Positions 53,668 to 64,000 of a stretch of 64,000 bases of DNA are shown in pieces (position 1 is the first letter of the stretch; the number at the start of each line of letters is the position of its first letter). The DNA is from Cryptomeria japonica (taxonomy: Eukaryota > Streptophyta > Pinopsida > Cupressales > Cupressaceae), in contig NC_081413.1 in the NCBI RefSeq assembly GCF_030272615.1, positions 330,671,302 to 330,735,301 on the forward strand, given 5' to 3'. The notes below the pieces were generated by a model, which was not told the DNA's origin, made no database searches, and saw only the letters and a list, made by a program, of their open reading frames with translations. A program made the position numbers and the translations under genes.

Positions 53668-54757
53668 AAAAAATGTATTGTCTACCTAAATGATATTCTA
53701 GTTTATAGTCAGTCAAAGGAGTAGCACGTTAGACATTCGAGAATGGTTTTGAATAAGTTGCAAAAAGATAAATTGTTGATTAATCTTAAAAAGTGTACCT
53801 TTATAAAGATAAAGTTGATCTACTTGGGATTTGATGTGTCACGGGAAGGTTTGAAGATGGACAAGGTAAAGGTAAAAGTCATAATAGAGTGGCCTAATCA
53901 AAGGAATATTTTTGAGGTAAGAAGTTTTCATAGTCTAGCTAGCTTTTGTAAAAATTTAATAAGAAAAATTAGTTGAATTTGTGCTCCAATTATGGAAAAA
54001 AATAAGGGAGATAAGAAGAAATTTCAATGGACTAAGGAAGCTAAAAGAAGCTTTCGGTTATTGAAGGACAAGATTATAGAACAACCTATTCTAGCTTTAC
54101 CTAATTTCAACAAACTTTTTCAAGTGGAATGTGATGCTAGTGGGATTGCTATAGGTGTTATCCTAAGTCAAGAAGGTAAACTAGTTGCTTACCATAGTGA
54201 TAAACTCAATGATGCTAAAAATAAGTATTATTTATATGACAAAGATTTTTATGCTCTTGTCCAAGCCTTGAAGAAATGGAGGCATTATTTAATCTCAAAA
54301 GAGTTTGTATTGTATACAAATAACCATGCCTTGTAGTTTATTAGTAACCAAACTAAATTAAATAAAACACATGTAAAATGAGTTGAGTTTTTATAGAATT
54401 TCACTTTTGTCATCAAGAATACAAGTGGAAAATCTAACAAAGTTGCAGATGCATTAAGTAGGAGAACACTTATTATGCAGGAATCTAAGGTGGGCATCTT
54501 GAGATTTATATCTTGAAAGACATGTACAAAGAGGATTCAAATTTTGGAGAGGCTTATGTAGTATGTGAAGACCCTATAAGTAAAGATAGGAGTCCATGGA
54601 TGGACTACATGATTCAAGAAGGGATACTATCAAAGGAAGTAATCTATGCATTCCCAAATGTTCAATGAGAGAGAATCTGATAAAAGAAAAACATTGTGGT
54701 AGCTTAGTAGGACATTTTGGGCGAAGTAAGACACTAGGCCAATTGAGTACACACTAT
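53668..54757 (+). pseudogene. Chromovirus RT (second half), RNase H and start of integrase
   Basis: Begins at the RT active-site box, which reads CIVYLNDILVYS: the first Asp of the YLDD pair is Asn. It continues with LKKCTFIKIKLIYLGFDVS and SFHSLASFCKNLI. RNase H follows from about 54110: VECDASGIAIG, VLSQEGK-like, DKDFYALVQALKKWRHYL, LYTNNHAL (Asn where Asp is usual), then KVADALSRR. Integrase starts with HCGSLVGHFGRSKTL and is cut by the solo LTR at 54757. Several stops, mainly TAG. The first half of RT is missing. Frame is otherwise well kept. Confidence 0.9.
54753..54757. repeat. Target-site duplication ACTAT (left)
   Basis: Matches 55981-55985. Confidence 0.92.
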
Positions 54758-54950
54758 TGTAGCATCCTAAAATTGCAACACTTGCAATTTTGACTGCATT
54801 TCGGTCTTCACGATGGTGATGCAACACGCAACCTGAATGGAGACCCCGAAACTTGCTCACGACACTGAAAACTGCATTTTTCAAGCACCCTGGCCTGAAC
54901 CTCCTTGCACCCTGCTGTCCCGGGAGGTGGGACCAGAGCGCCTAGTGCCC

Positions 54951-54966
54951 TGGTCCTTCAGGACCA
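54951..54966. repeat. Perfect inverted repeat TGGTCCT-TC-AGGACCA
   Basis: A 7-bp perfect stem with a two-base loop in the GC-rich part of the solo LTR, surrounded by partial repeats of GACCA.AGCGCC..G.GCCCTGG. Confidence 0.75.
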
Positions 54967-55110
54967 AGGCGCCCAGCGCCCTGGTCCCTGGGTCCTATTT
55001 TGGGCCCGGTCTCCTAAGGGGTCTCGGGTCTTTTTGTTTGCAATTTGGAAATTAACTTTCCTGGTCGGCCTAAGGTCGGGAAAATCAGTCTATCAGCCCT
55101 AAATGACAAG

Positions 55111-55119
55111 TATATAAAC
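55111..55119 (+). promoter_or_regulatory. TATA box of the solo LTR
   Basis: TATATAAAC followed by a pyrimidine-rich region, about 870 bp before the LTR end. Confidence 0.6.
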
Positions 55120-55980
55120 TACATTTTCCTCTTTCATTCGACATGATGGAAAAAGCGTGGAAATTATACTCAAGCATTCAAGCATTCAAGCATTCCTTCA
55201 AGTAATTGATCATTTCAAGTCTCCATTCAAGGCTAAGTGTTGCATTCAAGACAAGGATTCAACCATTGAAGAGGAGATCACATACTACATGCTACAACAT
55301 ACAACATACAACATCTATACCTTCGCACATAAGGATACAAACATCCTTAGAACAAGGTATTAGTACTTGTTTTACAGTCATTTACATTTACAGCTCTTGC
55401 TCATTTCTTGGTTAATTCCAAAACCGGGGTTTGACCTAAAGGCAAACCCCTAATCCCTAACCCCCCAATCGTCTTCGCTTTTCTGTGTGTAGGTTGCAGG
55501 TACGTGGCTGAAATTGAAGATCTGGAATCCTTGTGCAGAGACGAACAGATCCCCCTTCGTTTTGCGGATTTTTTGGAGGACCGTGGCGCCGGGCGCCATT
55601 GTCCTGACAACTTTTGCTCAAATTTGCAGGACAGTGCCGTATCGACATTTTACTGCTAATTCCAGGTCCGCAGCTTCATACTGTATTCCTATCTCAGTTT
55701 ATAAGTGAATCTTTATCACTTTCTATGCATGCTTAGCTTAATTCTTCTATCAACATTCTTTACAAAAGAGGGTAGCCTTGTTGTCTTAACCCTTGAAACA
55801 CATTTAGCATCCAATCTTGCATTGCGTGGGATTGGATCTTGTGGGTTTCAACCCCTCTTTTGAATGTAAATTCTCTCCCCTAAGTGAAAACCATCGAATC
55901 CTAGCGAACCTCCCTTCTCTCTCCTCGGAGTTGGAAGAGGGGAGAACAACTAGGGTTCGATCGCGATTTTCCGCTTTACA

Positions 55981-55985
55981 ACTAT
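55981..55985. repeat. Target-site duplication ACTAT (right)
   Basis: Matches 54753-54757. Confidence 0.92.
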
Positions 55986-56570
55986 TATTGACCAAGTATG
56001 AGAAATAATGTTTAGAAGTTTGTAGAGGTGTAAAGTGTGCCAACATGCCAAAGGGAGCAATCGAAATGCAGGTTTGTACCAGTCATTGCCAATTCCTCAC
56101 AGGCCATGGGATTCAATAAGTATGGATTTTGTACTTGGTCTACCAAGAACTCAGAAAGGGTATGATTCGATCTTTGTGGTAGTTCATAGGTTCTCCAATA
56201 TGGTTCATTTAATCCCATGCACAAAAATAAGTGATGCTACTAATATTGCCAATTTGTTCTTCAAGGAGATAGTTAGGCTACATGGACTTCCCAGGAGCAT
56301 TATTTCTGATAGAGACACTAAATTTGTAGGACACTTTTGGAGAGATTTATGGACAAAGTTGGGTACTAATATGAGTTTCAACTCAGCTTACCATCCTCAA
56401 ATTGATGGTCAAACAAAAGTAGTCAACAAAAGCCTTGGAAACATCCTGCAAAGCTTAGTGAGTATGCATCCAAGACAGTTGGACTTGGTGCTTACACAAG
56501 CAAAATTTGCATATAATGATTCACCTAATAGAAGTAAAGATATAAGTCCCTTCTAGATCATCTATGGTAT
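55986..56570 (+). pseudogene. Chromovirus integrase core
   Basis: The zinc module resumes (FVEV, CxxCQHAKGSNRNAG; the first Cys of the pair is shifted out by a frame change around 56030), then the open frame 56035-56556 gives SMDFVLGLP (first Asp), SDRDTKF (second Asp), AYHPQIDGQTKVVNKS, where the catalytic Glu is Lys. The downstream FAYNDSPNRS is typical of gypsy integrases. A TAG at 56554 interrupts it. Inactive because of E-to-K, the stop and the solo LTR. Confidence 0.9.
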
Positions 56571-57180
56571 AAATCCTAGAGGAGTGTACGAACTAATGAA
56601 TCTAAGTAAAATAGAGACAACATGTGTTGATGGTGAAGATTTTGCTAGTGCAATGTATGAATTGCGTGAACAGGTGAAAAGAAAGCTCGAGGAAAACACC
56701 ATCAAGTACAACAGGAGAGCTAATAAAAAATGAAAAAGAAATCAATTTAATGTTGCAGATATGGTTCTAGCGCATCTTAGAAAAGAAAGGTTTCCAAGAG
56801 GTGAATACAACAAGTTGAAAGCAAAGAAAATTGGTCCTTGTAATGTTCTTCGTAGGTTCTCTAGTAATGCATATGAGATAGAACTTCCAAAAGGCATCGG
56901 TATTTCAACTATATTCAATGTTTTAGATCTATACCCTTATAAGGGTGAAGAATAGACAGTTTAGATTCCAAAAATAGGTGAAGAACATATCATTGAGTGG
57001 AAGAAACAGTTTCCCACGGAGACATCAAAGCAACCTGAGGTAATTTTAGACAAGAAAGTGATCAAGAAAACTAGGGGCAAGGAATATGTTTAGTACTTGT
57101 TCAAGTGGAGAGATCGACCCCTTGAAGATGCCACATGGATGTTTGATGAAGCCATGTAGGAGGGTCCTCAAGGAGAACTA
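56571..57180 (+). pseudogene. Chromovirus integrase C-terminus with chromodomain
   Basis: The segment 56761-56955 reads MVLAHLRKERFPRGEYNKLK, KIGPCNVLRRFSSNAYEIELP and FNVLDLYPYKG, the GPY/F-type module. After a TAG a chromodomain follows (about 57035-57150): ILDKKVIKKTRGKEYV-stop-YLFKWRDRPLEDATWMFDEAM. The KWRDRPLEDATW core with aromatic residues fits a histone-mark-reading chromodomain, which in chromoviruses directs integration to heterochromatin. Two stops replace expected Gln codons. Confidence 0.87.
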
Positions 57181-57589
57181 TCTAGACCATGCAATAAAAT
57201 CAAATCAATAGAAACAACAACACGAAATAGAGAGAATGCTAGATCAAGCTTTGATTAAATCATTAATTCACATACAATGGCCAACAACATCCAATTACAA
57301 ATAGGCTAACAGGCCTGATTACAGAACATACAATCTGGAACCCAAGAGATATTCCAAATTTGATCTATATATATATATATATATGATAATCTTCTATTGT
57401 CTCTCACCACTCATCTAAGATCAAAACATCAATATATAGCACCCAGAATACATCTAGATCAGTCAAAGAAACAATACAATCCTGAAGGTGGGAAAGTGTA
57501 ACTTGCAAATAGGTCCGCCCCAAGAAAATCCTCTGGAAAAGAACTAAAATGCAATGTGAACCAAAAGGAAGGTTGGACAAGCATATGGG
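57181..57589. other. Unassigned sequence after the chromodomain
   Basis: The chromovirus frame is lost after about 57185 and similar coding sequence resumes at 61925, so something is inserted here. Edges and target duplication of that insertion could not be fixed. No gene is seen. Confidence 0.5.
57365..57384. repeat. (TA)n microsatellite
   Basis: About ten TA units. Confidence 0.95.
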
Positions 57590-57594
57590 AACAT
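57590..57594. repeat. Target-site duplication AACAT (left)
   Basis: Matches 61607-61611. Confidence 0.88.
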
Positions 57595-60500
57595 TGTAAT
57601 GCCCCGCCAGGAAACCCCGAAGGGATAAGCCAAAATACAAGCTTAGAGTGCAATAAAAAAAAAAATTTAAAGTTACACCACATTAAGATACAACAAGATA
57701 TCAAAGATTCAGATTACATAGTGGAAGACATCAACTAACACCTAAAGAGTTTCCCAACGAGATTACTTAAATTTCACAATTCACTTAACTCACACAATTA
57801 ATCCAATAAGCTGATTATCTTAATAACGAGATAATTCTTAATCAGGATAATTTCTTTCAAAAGATGGAAATATAAATCACAAGCAAAGATTCATCCATTA
57901 AGATCTATTCATAATCTTCATTCAAGCTTTTCATAAAAATACAAGCCATACATCTAATATTCTAACACACTAGAATTTCATCATAAACATATGAGCTCTT
58001 TCCAAGCATACTTAATTTCCTTAACAACAACTGAATATATTCCATTACTCTAAGTTACATTCTTTCATATTCCAATTTATTGCATTTTAAAAGACGATTA
58101 CATACATACATCTACGATACATCTCATCTAAACCACTTATGCATTCGATCAAAAAGGCATTCAAGAAAGAACTGCATAAAAACATTTAAAGTTAATTCCA
58201 TTTATCCACTTATCCATTCTAACATAAGCTATTCATACATGATAAAGTGGAATAAGGGAAACATAAGAGAATGACATCACATAACACCATAATGATCTCA
58301 GAGTTCACCCCTAAAGGCTACATCTCTGGGTTTGCTCAACTGCAAGACCCCTCTGATAATTAATACAGTTAAGAATACAAGAGGTTACACCATTACAATC
58401 CGGCCATCAAGGAGAAATATAAACAATATACAAACGACCACATCGGTCAATTTAAAACATAAACGATCCCTGAAAAGAACAGGATCCAGCTGAACATAAG
58501 CAAAGCTAACACAAAGGTCCAGGAGAGCATCCACAAACTGAGCCATCACCACCCAAGGTCTAACATGAAACCGATACTCACAAGGGCAGAGACAAAAGGA
58601 CGACCCACAAAGGTACTCCTAACAGGACAAAACGATAACACACTAGCGAACGTAGGGGCAAGTGTCATCACACAACCTGGTATGGTTACCATGGCAGGTC
58701 TTCATAGGTCCCGGCCCCATACATTGGGTTACCCTGGCAACCTAATCCAAGCCTTCGGCCCATCCAAGCTTCATGTGGACCCACACATCCTCTCGTGAAG
58801 ACAAGGATGATGGATTGCCATTTCAGGCCTTCTCACAGCATGTCGGGTCTATGTTAGCACTCATCCCATGTGTGAGGCACAATTATCTTACTTAGAGATT
58901 ACATTCTAATCTACTGCTAGGTTATCACTTATTAGACTCACTTTCGACGGGTTACCCAGCAGCCACTTTGGGCGCGGCCCCCAATCGAAAGCCACTTTCC
59001 CCTACGACACTAGACTATACTCAGACGAACTCAAAACCAAGGAATACACATGGTCAGACGAACGGAGTTCAAGAAGGAGGAAACATCCCTCATTTGGTCA
59101 AACACGAATCATCATTCGACACCTACACAAAGGATATGACCAACTATGACACCACCACAATACAATAGTCAACTCGGAACCGAGGACTGATACAGGTACC
59201 CCAAGTCAATCCATATGATAGGGACCTATCAAACAAAGCACGACTTGCCATTACATAAGCAAAAGTGAATATAGGAATTAAACTCGCATAGGTAATAATC
59301 GGAAAAGACAATATTTTCTCAAATTGATTTAAGCATAACAGTTGATCCAATTCTCTGATTGATCTAAGTTCTCAAAATGCATGATGGAAAATCACCGTTA
59401 CCAGGTGAGTACAATACCACAAATTGCAATAGTACCGTTGTCTATTTCTCAAACAGAGGAAAAATATAAATTAATCATTCATTTTACTAAATGAGAATAT
59501 CAGTAACTAACAATTTTCCCAAATGGTAATTAATTAAATTTCCAAAAGCAGATCGTTTAAATTCATAATGTCCAAGGTTTAAATATTCATTTCTAACATT
59601 TCCAGATGGCCTATATCATTAAAATCTTCAAACCATATATATTCGTGAATAAAGTATGTTTTAACTCAAAAAGATTCTCCAATATAACAATATTTCATCT
59701 TCCCAAAATATACACAATTAAAATTAAATCTTGCATAATAATCTAACTAAAAATCATCAGCATATATACATTTATGCCACATTACTCATAATTAAAAAAC
59801 TTAATTAAAAATTTCCATTAAATAATATTAAAATATTATATTTTTTTTTTTGAATAAAAAAAATACATAAAAAAAAACATTTTTTAAAAACTAAATTAAA
59901 AAAACCATTTAATATGGGGGGCAGTGAAGGCCGGGCCCACCTCCCAACGCGGATGGCTGGGCGCCCAAACCCTAGCCGCAGGGGAGAACCGCGCGAGCGG
60001 CGCCACTATGGTGCCCGCAGGTTCCGCGGCGCCCTGCGGCCACCGCGGCCCCTACGGCCACCACAGTGAGCCTGCGGCCACTGCGAGCAGGACAAAGCGA
60101 GGGGGAGGGGAGGAGGAGGCGGGTGGAGCTCCGCTTCCCACCCTCCAAACCCCAACCAAGTTATAAACTATCATTTTTTTTTCTTTATATGCACAGGTTC
60201 GTTTTTTTTTTTTAAATGAAATAACAACAAAATGCTTCGAAATTTTATATTTCGATTTAATCATACAAGAGGTCCATTTTTTCTATAATAAGAGATGTGG
60301 ATTTCAAACACTCCCACTCAAAACAGCAAAACCCCATAATAATAAAAAAAAAACAGTCTCATAAAGAGACTTACAAGAGAATATTTTCAAATCCCAAACC
60401 ATTTCCAACAAAGACCCATATTGGGCCAAAAGGAGCTATTTAAACACAACGATTCAGCTATGCTAGCAAGAACACCAGGCATAGACATAGATCTAAACCC

Positions 60501-61606
60501 ACAAATCCAAAATTTAATCTAAAATCCATTTTAAAAGATTGGGAATATATTTTTTTTAAACTAAATTGATAAACAGATCCTACCTGATCTTGCATTCCTG
60601 GCAAGATCTGCTGAAGAGCCTCAATCTACAGCTCCCAAAACCCTTCCTTCTCCTTCCAAAACCCCAAATTTCCTCCAAAAATCTTTTTCCAACAAAATAA
60701 TTTCCAAAAATATCCATCCCCCAAATTTCCCAAGAATTTAGGTTATAAGGAAGAGTTGACCAAAATTCCATTTTTGGAATTAAAATTTTTATTTAAAAAT
60801 AATTCTCAAAATTAATTCTATTTTTCAACTATATCAACAATTTAAATTGCTTTTCCCATCCAAATTGATTTTCTCAATTAATTCAATTTAACCTTTCTAA
60901 TTTAAGAAGCCAACAAAATACAATTAAATCTATTGCAATTAAATACAAAACTTTCTTTTTCAATAGCATATACAAAATGCATTTAATATTCAAAATCAAC
61001 CATTTAATTGAACTTACTCCCAATTTAAGATGAGCAATCCAATATCAATGATTATCGCATAACGAAATCCCGATTAATCTAGTCCATTAATCTTCAATGC
61101 ACAAACACATATATAATCAAAATAATTACTAAGGACTAATTAATCAATTTAACCATACACACCAAGCATGCGAACCGAGAAGGTCAACCAAACAGACGAC
61201 TCGCAAACCCGAACAAAAGGGATTACCGATGGCGACTGACGATGCTCACTTGAGCACGACTATGGTCAACTAGGGTCTTACAACCACCTAATCCAACTCT
61301 AAGGATTAAAGAGGTACACTCAAACCTGCAAATCCAGGTGAAGACGAACCTCGCACTCATGCGGCATTGTACCTGAAATCTCCTGCAACCAAGAGTCATA
61401 CATGCATATATATATAAACTTAATGAAAGCGTTAGCCCGATATTAATACCACGAAAAAGGAACACTAAACAACTTGCATACAACTAGTGTGGAAACCACA
61501 TCAACAGCTATGCGTTAAATCAAACATCTGACTATAATCATTGTATTAAGATAAACTAACCAAGATTAAACCAAGATTAGAAATTGATTAGGGCAGGGGT
61601 ACTACA
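57595..61606. mobile_element. Very long LTR-like insertion (4012 bp), probably a solo LTR
   Basis: Begins TGTAATGCCCCGCC and ends GGGGTACTACA, with TGTA/TACA inverted ends and perfect AACAT duplications. I find no PBS, PPT or retroelement coding motif inside, so it is best read as one LTR left by recombination. The strand is not certain; TGTAGTACCCC on the minus strand also makes a normal LTR start. Open frames inside are short and without motifs. It includes a GC-rich island. Confidence 0.8.
59918..60150. other. GC-rich island inside the 4-kb LTR
   Basis: About 230 bp rich in GCGGCC-, GCGCCC- and CCGCGG-like words within strongly AT-rich surroundings (poly-A/T runs at 59840-59900 and 60175-60205). 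The 80-codon open frame here is Ala/Gly/Arg-rich and looks like a by-product of composition. Confidence 0.8.
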
Positions 61607-61611
61607 AACAT
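61607..61611. repeat. Target-site duplication AACAT (right)
   Basis: Matches 57590-57594. Confidence 0.88.
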
Positions 61612-61924
61612 CGTCTAAAGTGTGAATAGGCTCCGTGAATCAAGGAAATGCTCCGCAAGATAAGGAAACACCATCTAGCCATTAAGGTTCAAACTGGTCC
61701 AAAACTGAGAACTGCCAGACATTCAAGAAGAAAAATCCTATCAAAAAGAGATCCAAACGAGTTGTGGGCGTAGGATAGGGTACAAGAACATGTCTACAAG
61801 CCAAATCCAACTCCGCACAAAAAATGAGCGACTCGGAGGGGTTCGGAGTGAAACACAGAAACTGAACTGAACAAGAAACAAAATAGAAAGCAAATATTTT
61901 TGGTTGGTGCAAGATTTCCAATGA
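61612..61924. other. Unassigned sequence
   Basis: Continues the sequence interrupted by the 4-kb LTR. No motif is seen on either strand. Confidence 0.5.
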
Positions 61925-62010
61925 ACCAAGGATGCTCCTGCATCAATGTCATCTTTAGATATATCTAAGCATGACGCAAGTGTTGAAAACCTCAAGGAAA
62001 GGAATCCATG
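61925..62010 (+). pseudogene. C-terminal end of chromovirus pol
   Basis: A short frame reads KDAPASMSSLDISKHDAS followed by VENLKERNP-stop. It is followed by a CCCTGGGAG tract and then a promoter-bearing AT-rich block, the order expected at the 3' end of a gypsy element. It probably belongs to the element at 53668-57180; assignment is inference from position, strand and composition. Confidence 0.5.
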
Positions 62011-62038
62011 AAAATGCTTTTTTTATTCCCTGGGAGTT

Positions 62039-62420
62039 TGATGCAAGCACATCATATTTTTTTTGTTTTTAGTTTTACTTGATGTTTCCAAACACTAATT
62101 AGAGGTTGTAACTTATTTACAATCCTCTGAATCATTTTGTTTTAACAAAAATATGGGAGGTTAGAACTATTTCCTAAATAAAGGGATCCTGATTGGATTC
62201 ATTGGAAGCTTAGATTAGTCTATTTTCATGTATAAATAGAGGCAATATTTTAGCCTCATGGATGGGGGAGATTTCACGTACAAAAGGGAATACGATATAA
62301 TCTCTCTTTCCTCTCTTATTCTCTATTCTTTTGATGTCTAGTATTGGTTTTCACCACTTTCAAATTTATCTTAGTACCGAAATGAAAATTTTCTATCTAA
62401 ATTAATTATTATCATTTATC
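62039..62420 (+). mobile_element. Probable start of the chromovirus 3' LTR
   Basis: TGATGCAAGCACATCA follows a purine-rich CCCTGGGAGTT. A clear TATAAATAG lies at 62231, followed by TC-rich sequence (62300-62335). The end of the LTR is not recognised, so the right limit is approximate. Confidence 0.5.
62231..62239 (+). promoter_or_regulatory. TATA box in the probable chromovirus LTR
   Basis: TATAAATAG in CATGTATAAATAGAGGCAAT, a canonical plant LTR promoter context. Confidence 0.6.
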
Positions 62421-62424
62421 ATTT

Positions 62425-62700
62425 GATATTTTCATCAACAAAATTATTATATTCTTGTATATTCATATTATTCACCAATAAAATTATTTATATTTTTTAT
62501 TTACATAATTCGCTAATAAAATTATTTTATTTATTTTATATCAAAACATAACTCACCAATGAAAATAATTCTTTTAATTTTATGGCATGCATGATTCACT
62601 AGAAAAATTATTACATTTATTTGAATACAAAAAAATTGCCAATAATAATATTTTATATATTTAAGGAATATAAATATTCGCCAACATTTTCTACTAATTT
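62425..62700. repeat. Degenerate AT-rich tandem repeats (TTCACCAATAAAATTATT)
   Basis: Variants of CACCAATAAAATTATTTTATTTAT recur at about 62434, 62472, 62511, 62556, 62597 and 62637, in steps of about 40-45 bp. They are strongly diverged. Confidence 0.65.
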
Positions 62701-64000
62701 TGGTCAACTTGAAAAAAAATTCCAACCATATTAATATTTTGTTTATACGAATAACAAAAAAAAATTCAATACAATTAAATTGTATTTCTACAAATAACGA
62801 AAAAATTTGCAAAGATTTTATAACGTTTTGAGTGGGCTTTCTTAAAGTTTTCATTGGCAATGCACTCATCCTCTATTAGATATAATATCAAAACTCATGT
62901 AGGGATATTTCTCTCCCTCAACAATAATATATCCAAATCTTGCTATAGACCAAAAGCCAAAAATATCAGTTTCTTGTTGTCAAACTTGACCAATATCCTA
63001 TGTATTTTAAAAGTGCAACTATTCTGAAAGATGTGTAGTTAGGCTATAATAGCACAACTAAAAACAATAAATGGGTAGATACATTACACACTTAAGTAAC
63101 TCTATTAAAATATGCCTATTTATACCTCAATTGTGTAATTTTATTTCAATTGTATGGTACTATCATTCACTTGAGCATATGTCCTAAATATATGTAAGTT
63201 TAGTAGCAGAACAACTTCCTACACTAATCTTTAGAGGAGGGTAATGCAAAAAAAATTACAGGTCATTACAACAGTTATAGAAACTTAACAGAAATTAACA
63301 TCCATACCACAACACAATGATTTACATGGGGAAAACCCTTTCGGGAGAAAAACCCCACACTCCAAAAGCAACTCAATATATTATTCAGCAATCAATAACT
63401 GCTTACAATAAACTTGTAGAGAAAGATCTTCATAGGATTACCACTAATTAGAGATTCAGAGGTAACTAAATACCCATAAGACTCTTACACACAACCTCTA
63501 TCTCACACACCTCATATATAGGAGATGCAATACAATAAACCATCAAACGGTATTACGAAACCATGGGCAAAAACCACCCAATAAAGTAGAGCCAACCTTA
63601 TCTCCAATCTAGATGCCCTATGACATGTCAAAACATGCATCAACACATGTCCCTCTCTTTTAAAGCTCATTTATGTGTTTGATGCACTTTATATTTCCTA
63701 TTTCAGGAGTCCAAACTTCTACAGACCATAACTTGTGAATCGGGTGTCTAATTGATGAATGGTTTGAAGTGCTGAAAAGGTCACAAAGTGCTCTATCACC
63801 TAATGCCCACCTTTTTAGGGTGTTTCATCGAGTCTAAAGTCCTCAAAATTAAATTTAAACTTTTCATCGCACCTTCCAAAAATGGAAACTTTAATATCTT
63901 CAAAACTAGCTATGATCTTGCAACGAAAAATTTATCGACATGCTTATCTATCCAATCTAAACCTTTGGGGAAATTTTTCGCACCATTTCATGGTCAAAAA
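62701..64000. other. Unassigned AT-rich sequence, possibly with a minus-strand copia LTR end
   Basis: No credible gene. At 63328-63357 GGGGAAAACCCTTTCGGGAG and AAAAACCCC resemble, on the minus strand, the GGGTTTTTCTCCC...GGGTTTTCC motif found near the end of some plant copia LTRs. No LTR edge or PBS is visible, so this is a weak call. Confidence 0.35.

Larger units (their letters stand above)
54758..55980 (+). mobile_element. Solo LTR (1223 bp) nested in the chromovirus integrase
   Basis: TGTAGCATCC to CGCTTTACA, flanked by perfect ACTAT duplications. The integrase zinc module continues in frame across the insertion once one ACTAT is counted. A TATATAAAC TATA box is at 55111. A GC-rich segment (54900-55040) with repeated GCGCC/CCCTGGTCC words lies upstream of it. 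Confidence 0.93.

Noticed and set aside
59924-60166. 80-codon Ala/Gly-rich ORF in the GC island
   Set aside because: No motif; explained by GC-rich composition inside an LTR.
57181-61924. Outer insertion separating chromodomain and pol end
   Set aside because: Candidate TG/CA ends (57190 and about 61919) have no matching target duplication, so no element is called.
62531-62869. 112-codon minus-strand ORF
   Set aside because: AT-rich low-complexity frame over degenerate repeats; no motif.
1-64000. tRNA or rRNA genes
   Set aside because: The only tRNA-related sequences seen are primer-binding sites; no cloverleaf or rRNA stretch was recognised by eye.

Overview
The window is plant nuclear DNA made almost entirely of nested LTR retrotransposons. 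I found no host gene outside transposon-derived sequence and no tRNA, rRNA or CRISPR. The kingdom is shown by plant-type primer-binding sites, plant Ty1/copia and Ty3/gypsy (Tat-like and chromovirus) polyproteins, a plant mobile domain (PMD) gene with a plant-like intron, and decay consistent with CHG cytosine methylation. Very long LTRs, many solo LTRs and heavy nesting suggest a large repeat-rich genome; a gymnosperm is plausible but not proven by this sequence.

Layout. 1-4867: 3' part of a plus-strand Tat-like gypsy element (intact integrase end, repeat-rich 3' UTR, PPT, LTR). It abuts a dead gypsy RNase H-integrase remnant (4868-6651). Next come a probable LTR with a ~130-bp tandem array (7011-9047), a large decayed non-pol ORF (9091-12711) and a decayed PMD gene (13627-15160). 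15743-24945: a minus-strand Tat element with protease, G-patch, RT, two RNases H, integrase and 5' LTR, split by a solo LTR with perfect 5-bp TSDs (20411-22211). 24946-25640: a chromovirus protease fragment. 26249-33266: a complete but dead Ty1/copia element with TSDs. 33486-36370: a second Tat-like 3' end whose LTR carries a PPT on one side and a PBS on the other.

36455-53043: the most unusual part, a minus-strand tandem array of a non-autonomous copia-like element in which units share LTRs, the whole flanked by one GTAGG target-site duplication. Each complete unit has a tRNA-Met-type PBS, a coiled-coil protein with five CCHC zinc knuckles, a ~3.4-kb second coding region of unknown function and several polypurine tracts, but no protease, integrase or reverse transcriptase. 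It is probably moved in trans by an autonomous copia element.

53668-57180: a chromovirus RT-RNase H-integrase-chromodomain region split by a solo LTR (54758-55980). 57595-61606: a 4.0-kb LTR-like insertion with AACAT duplications. 61925 onward: the chromovirus 3' end, its probable LTR, and AT-rich sequence.

The inferred order of events is an old chromovirus broken by a Tat element (itself hit by a solo LTR), a copia element and a second Tat element, with the non-autonomous array the youngest. Its LTRs differ by about 2-3% over the part I compared, against about 14% for the copia LTRs.
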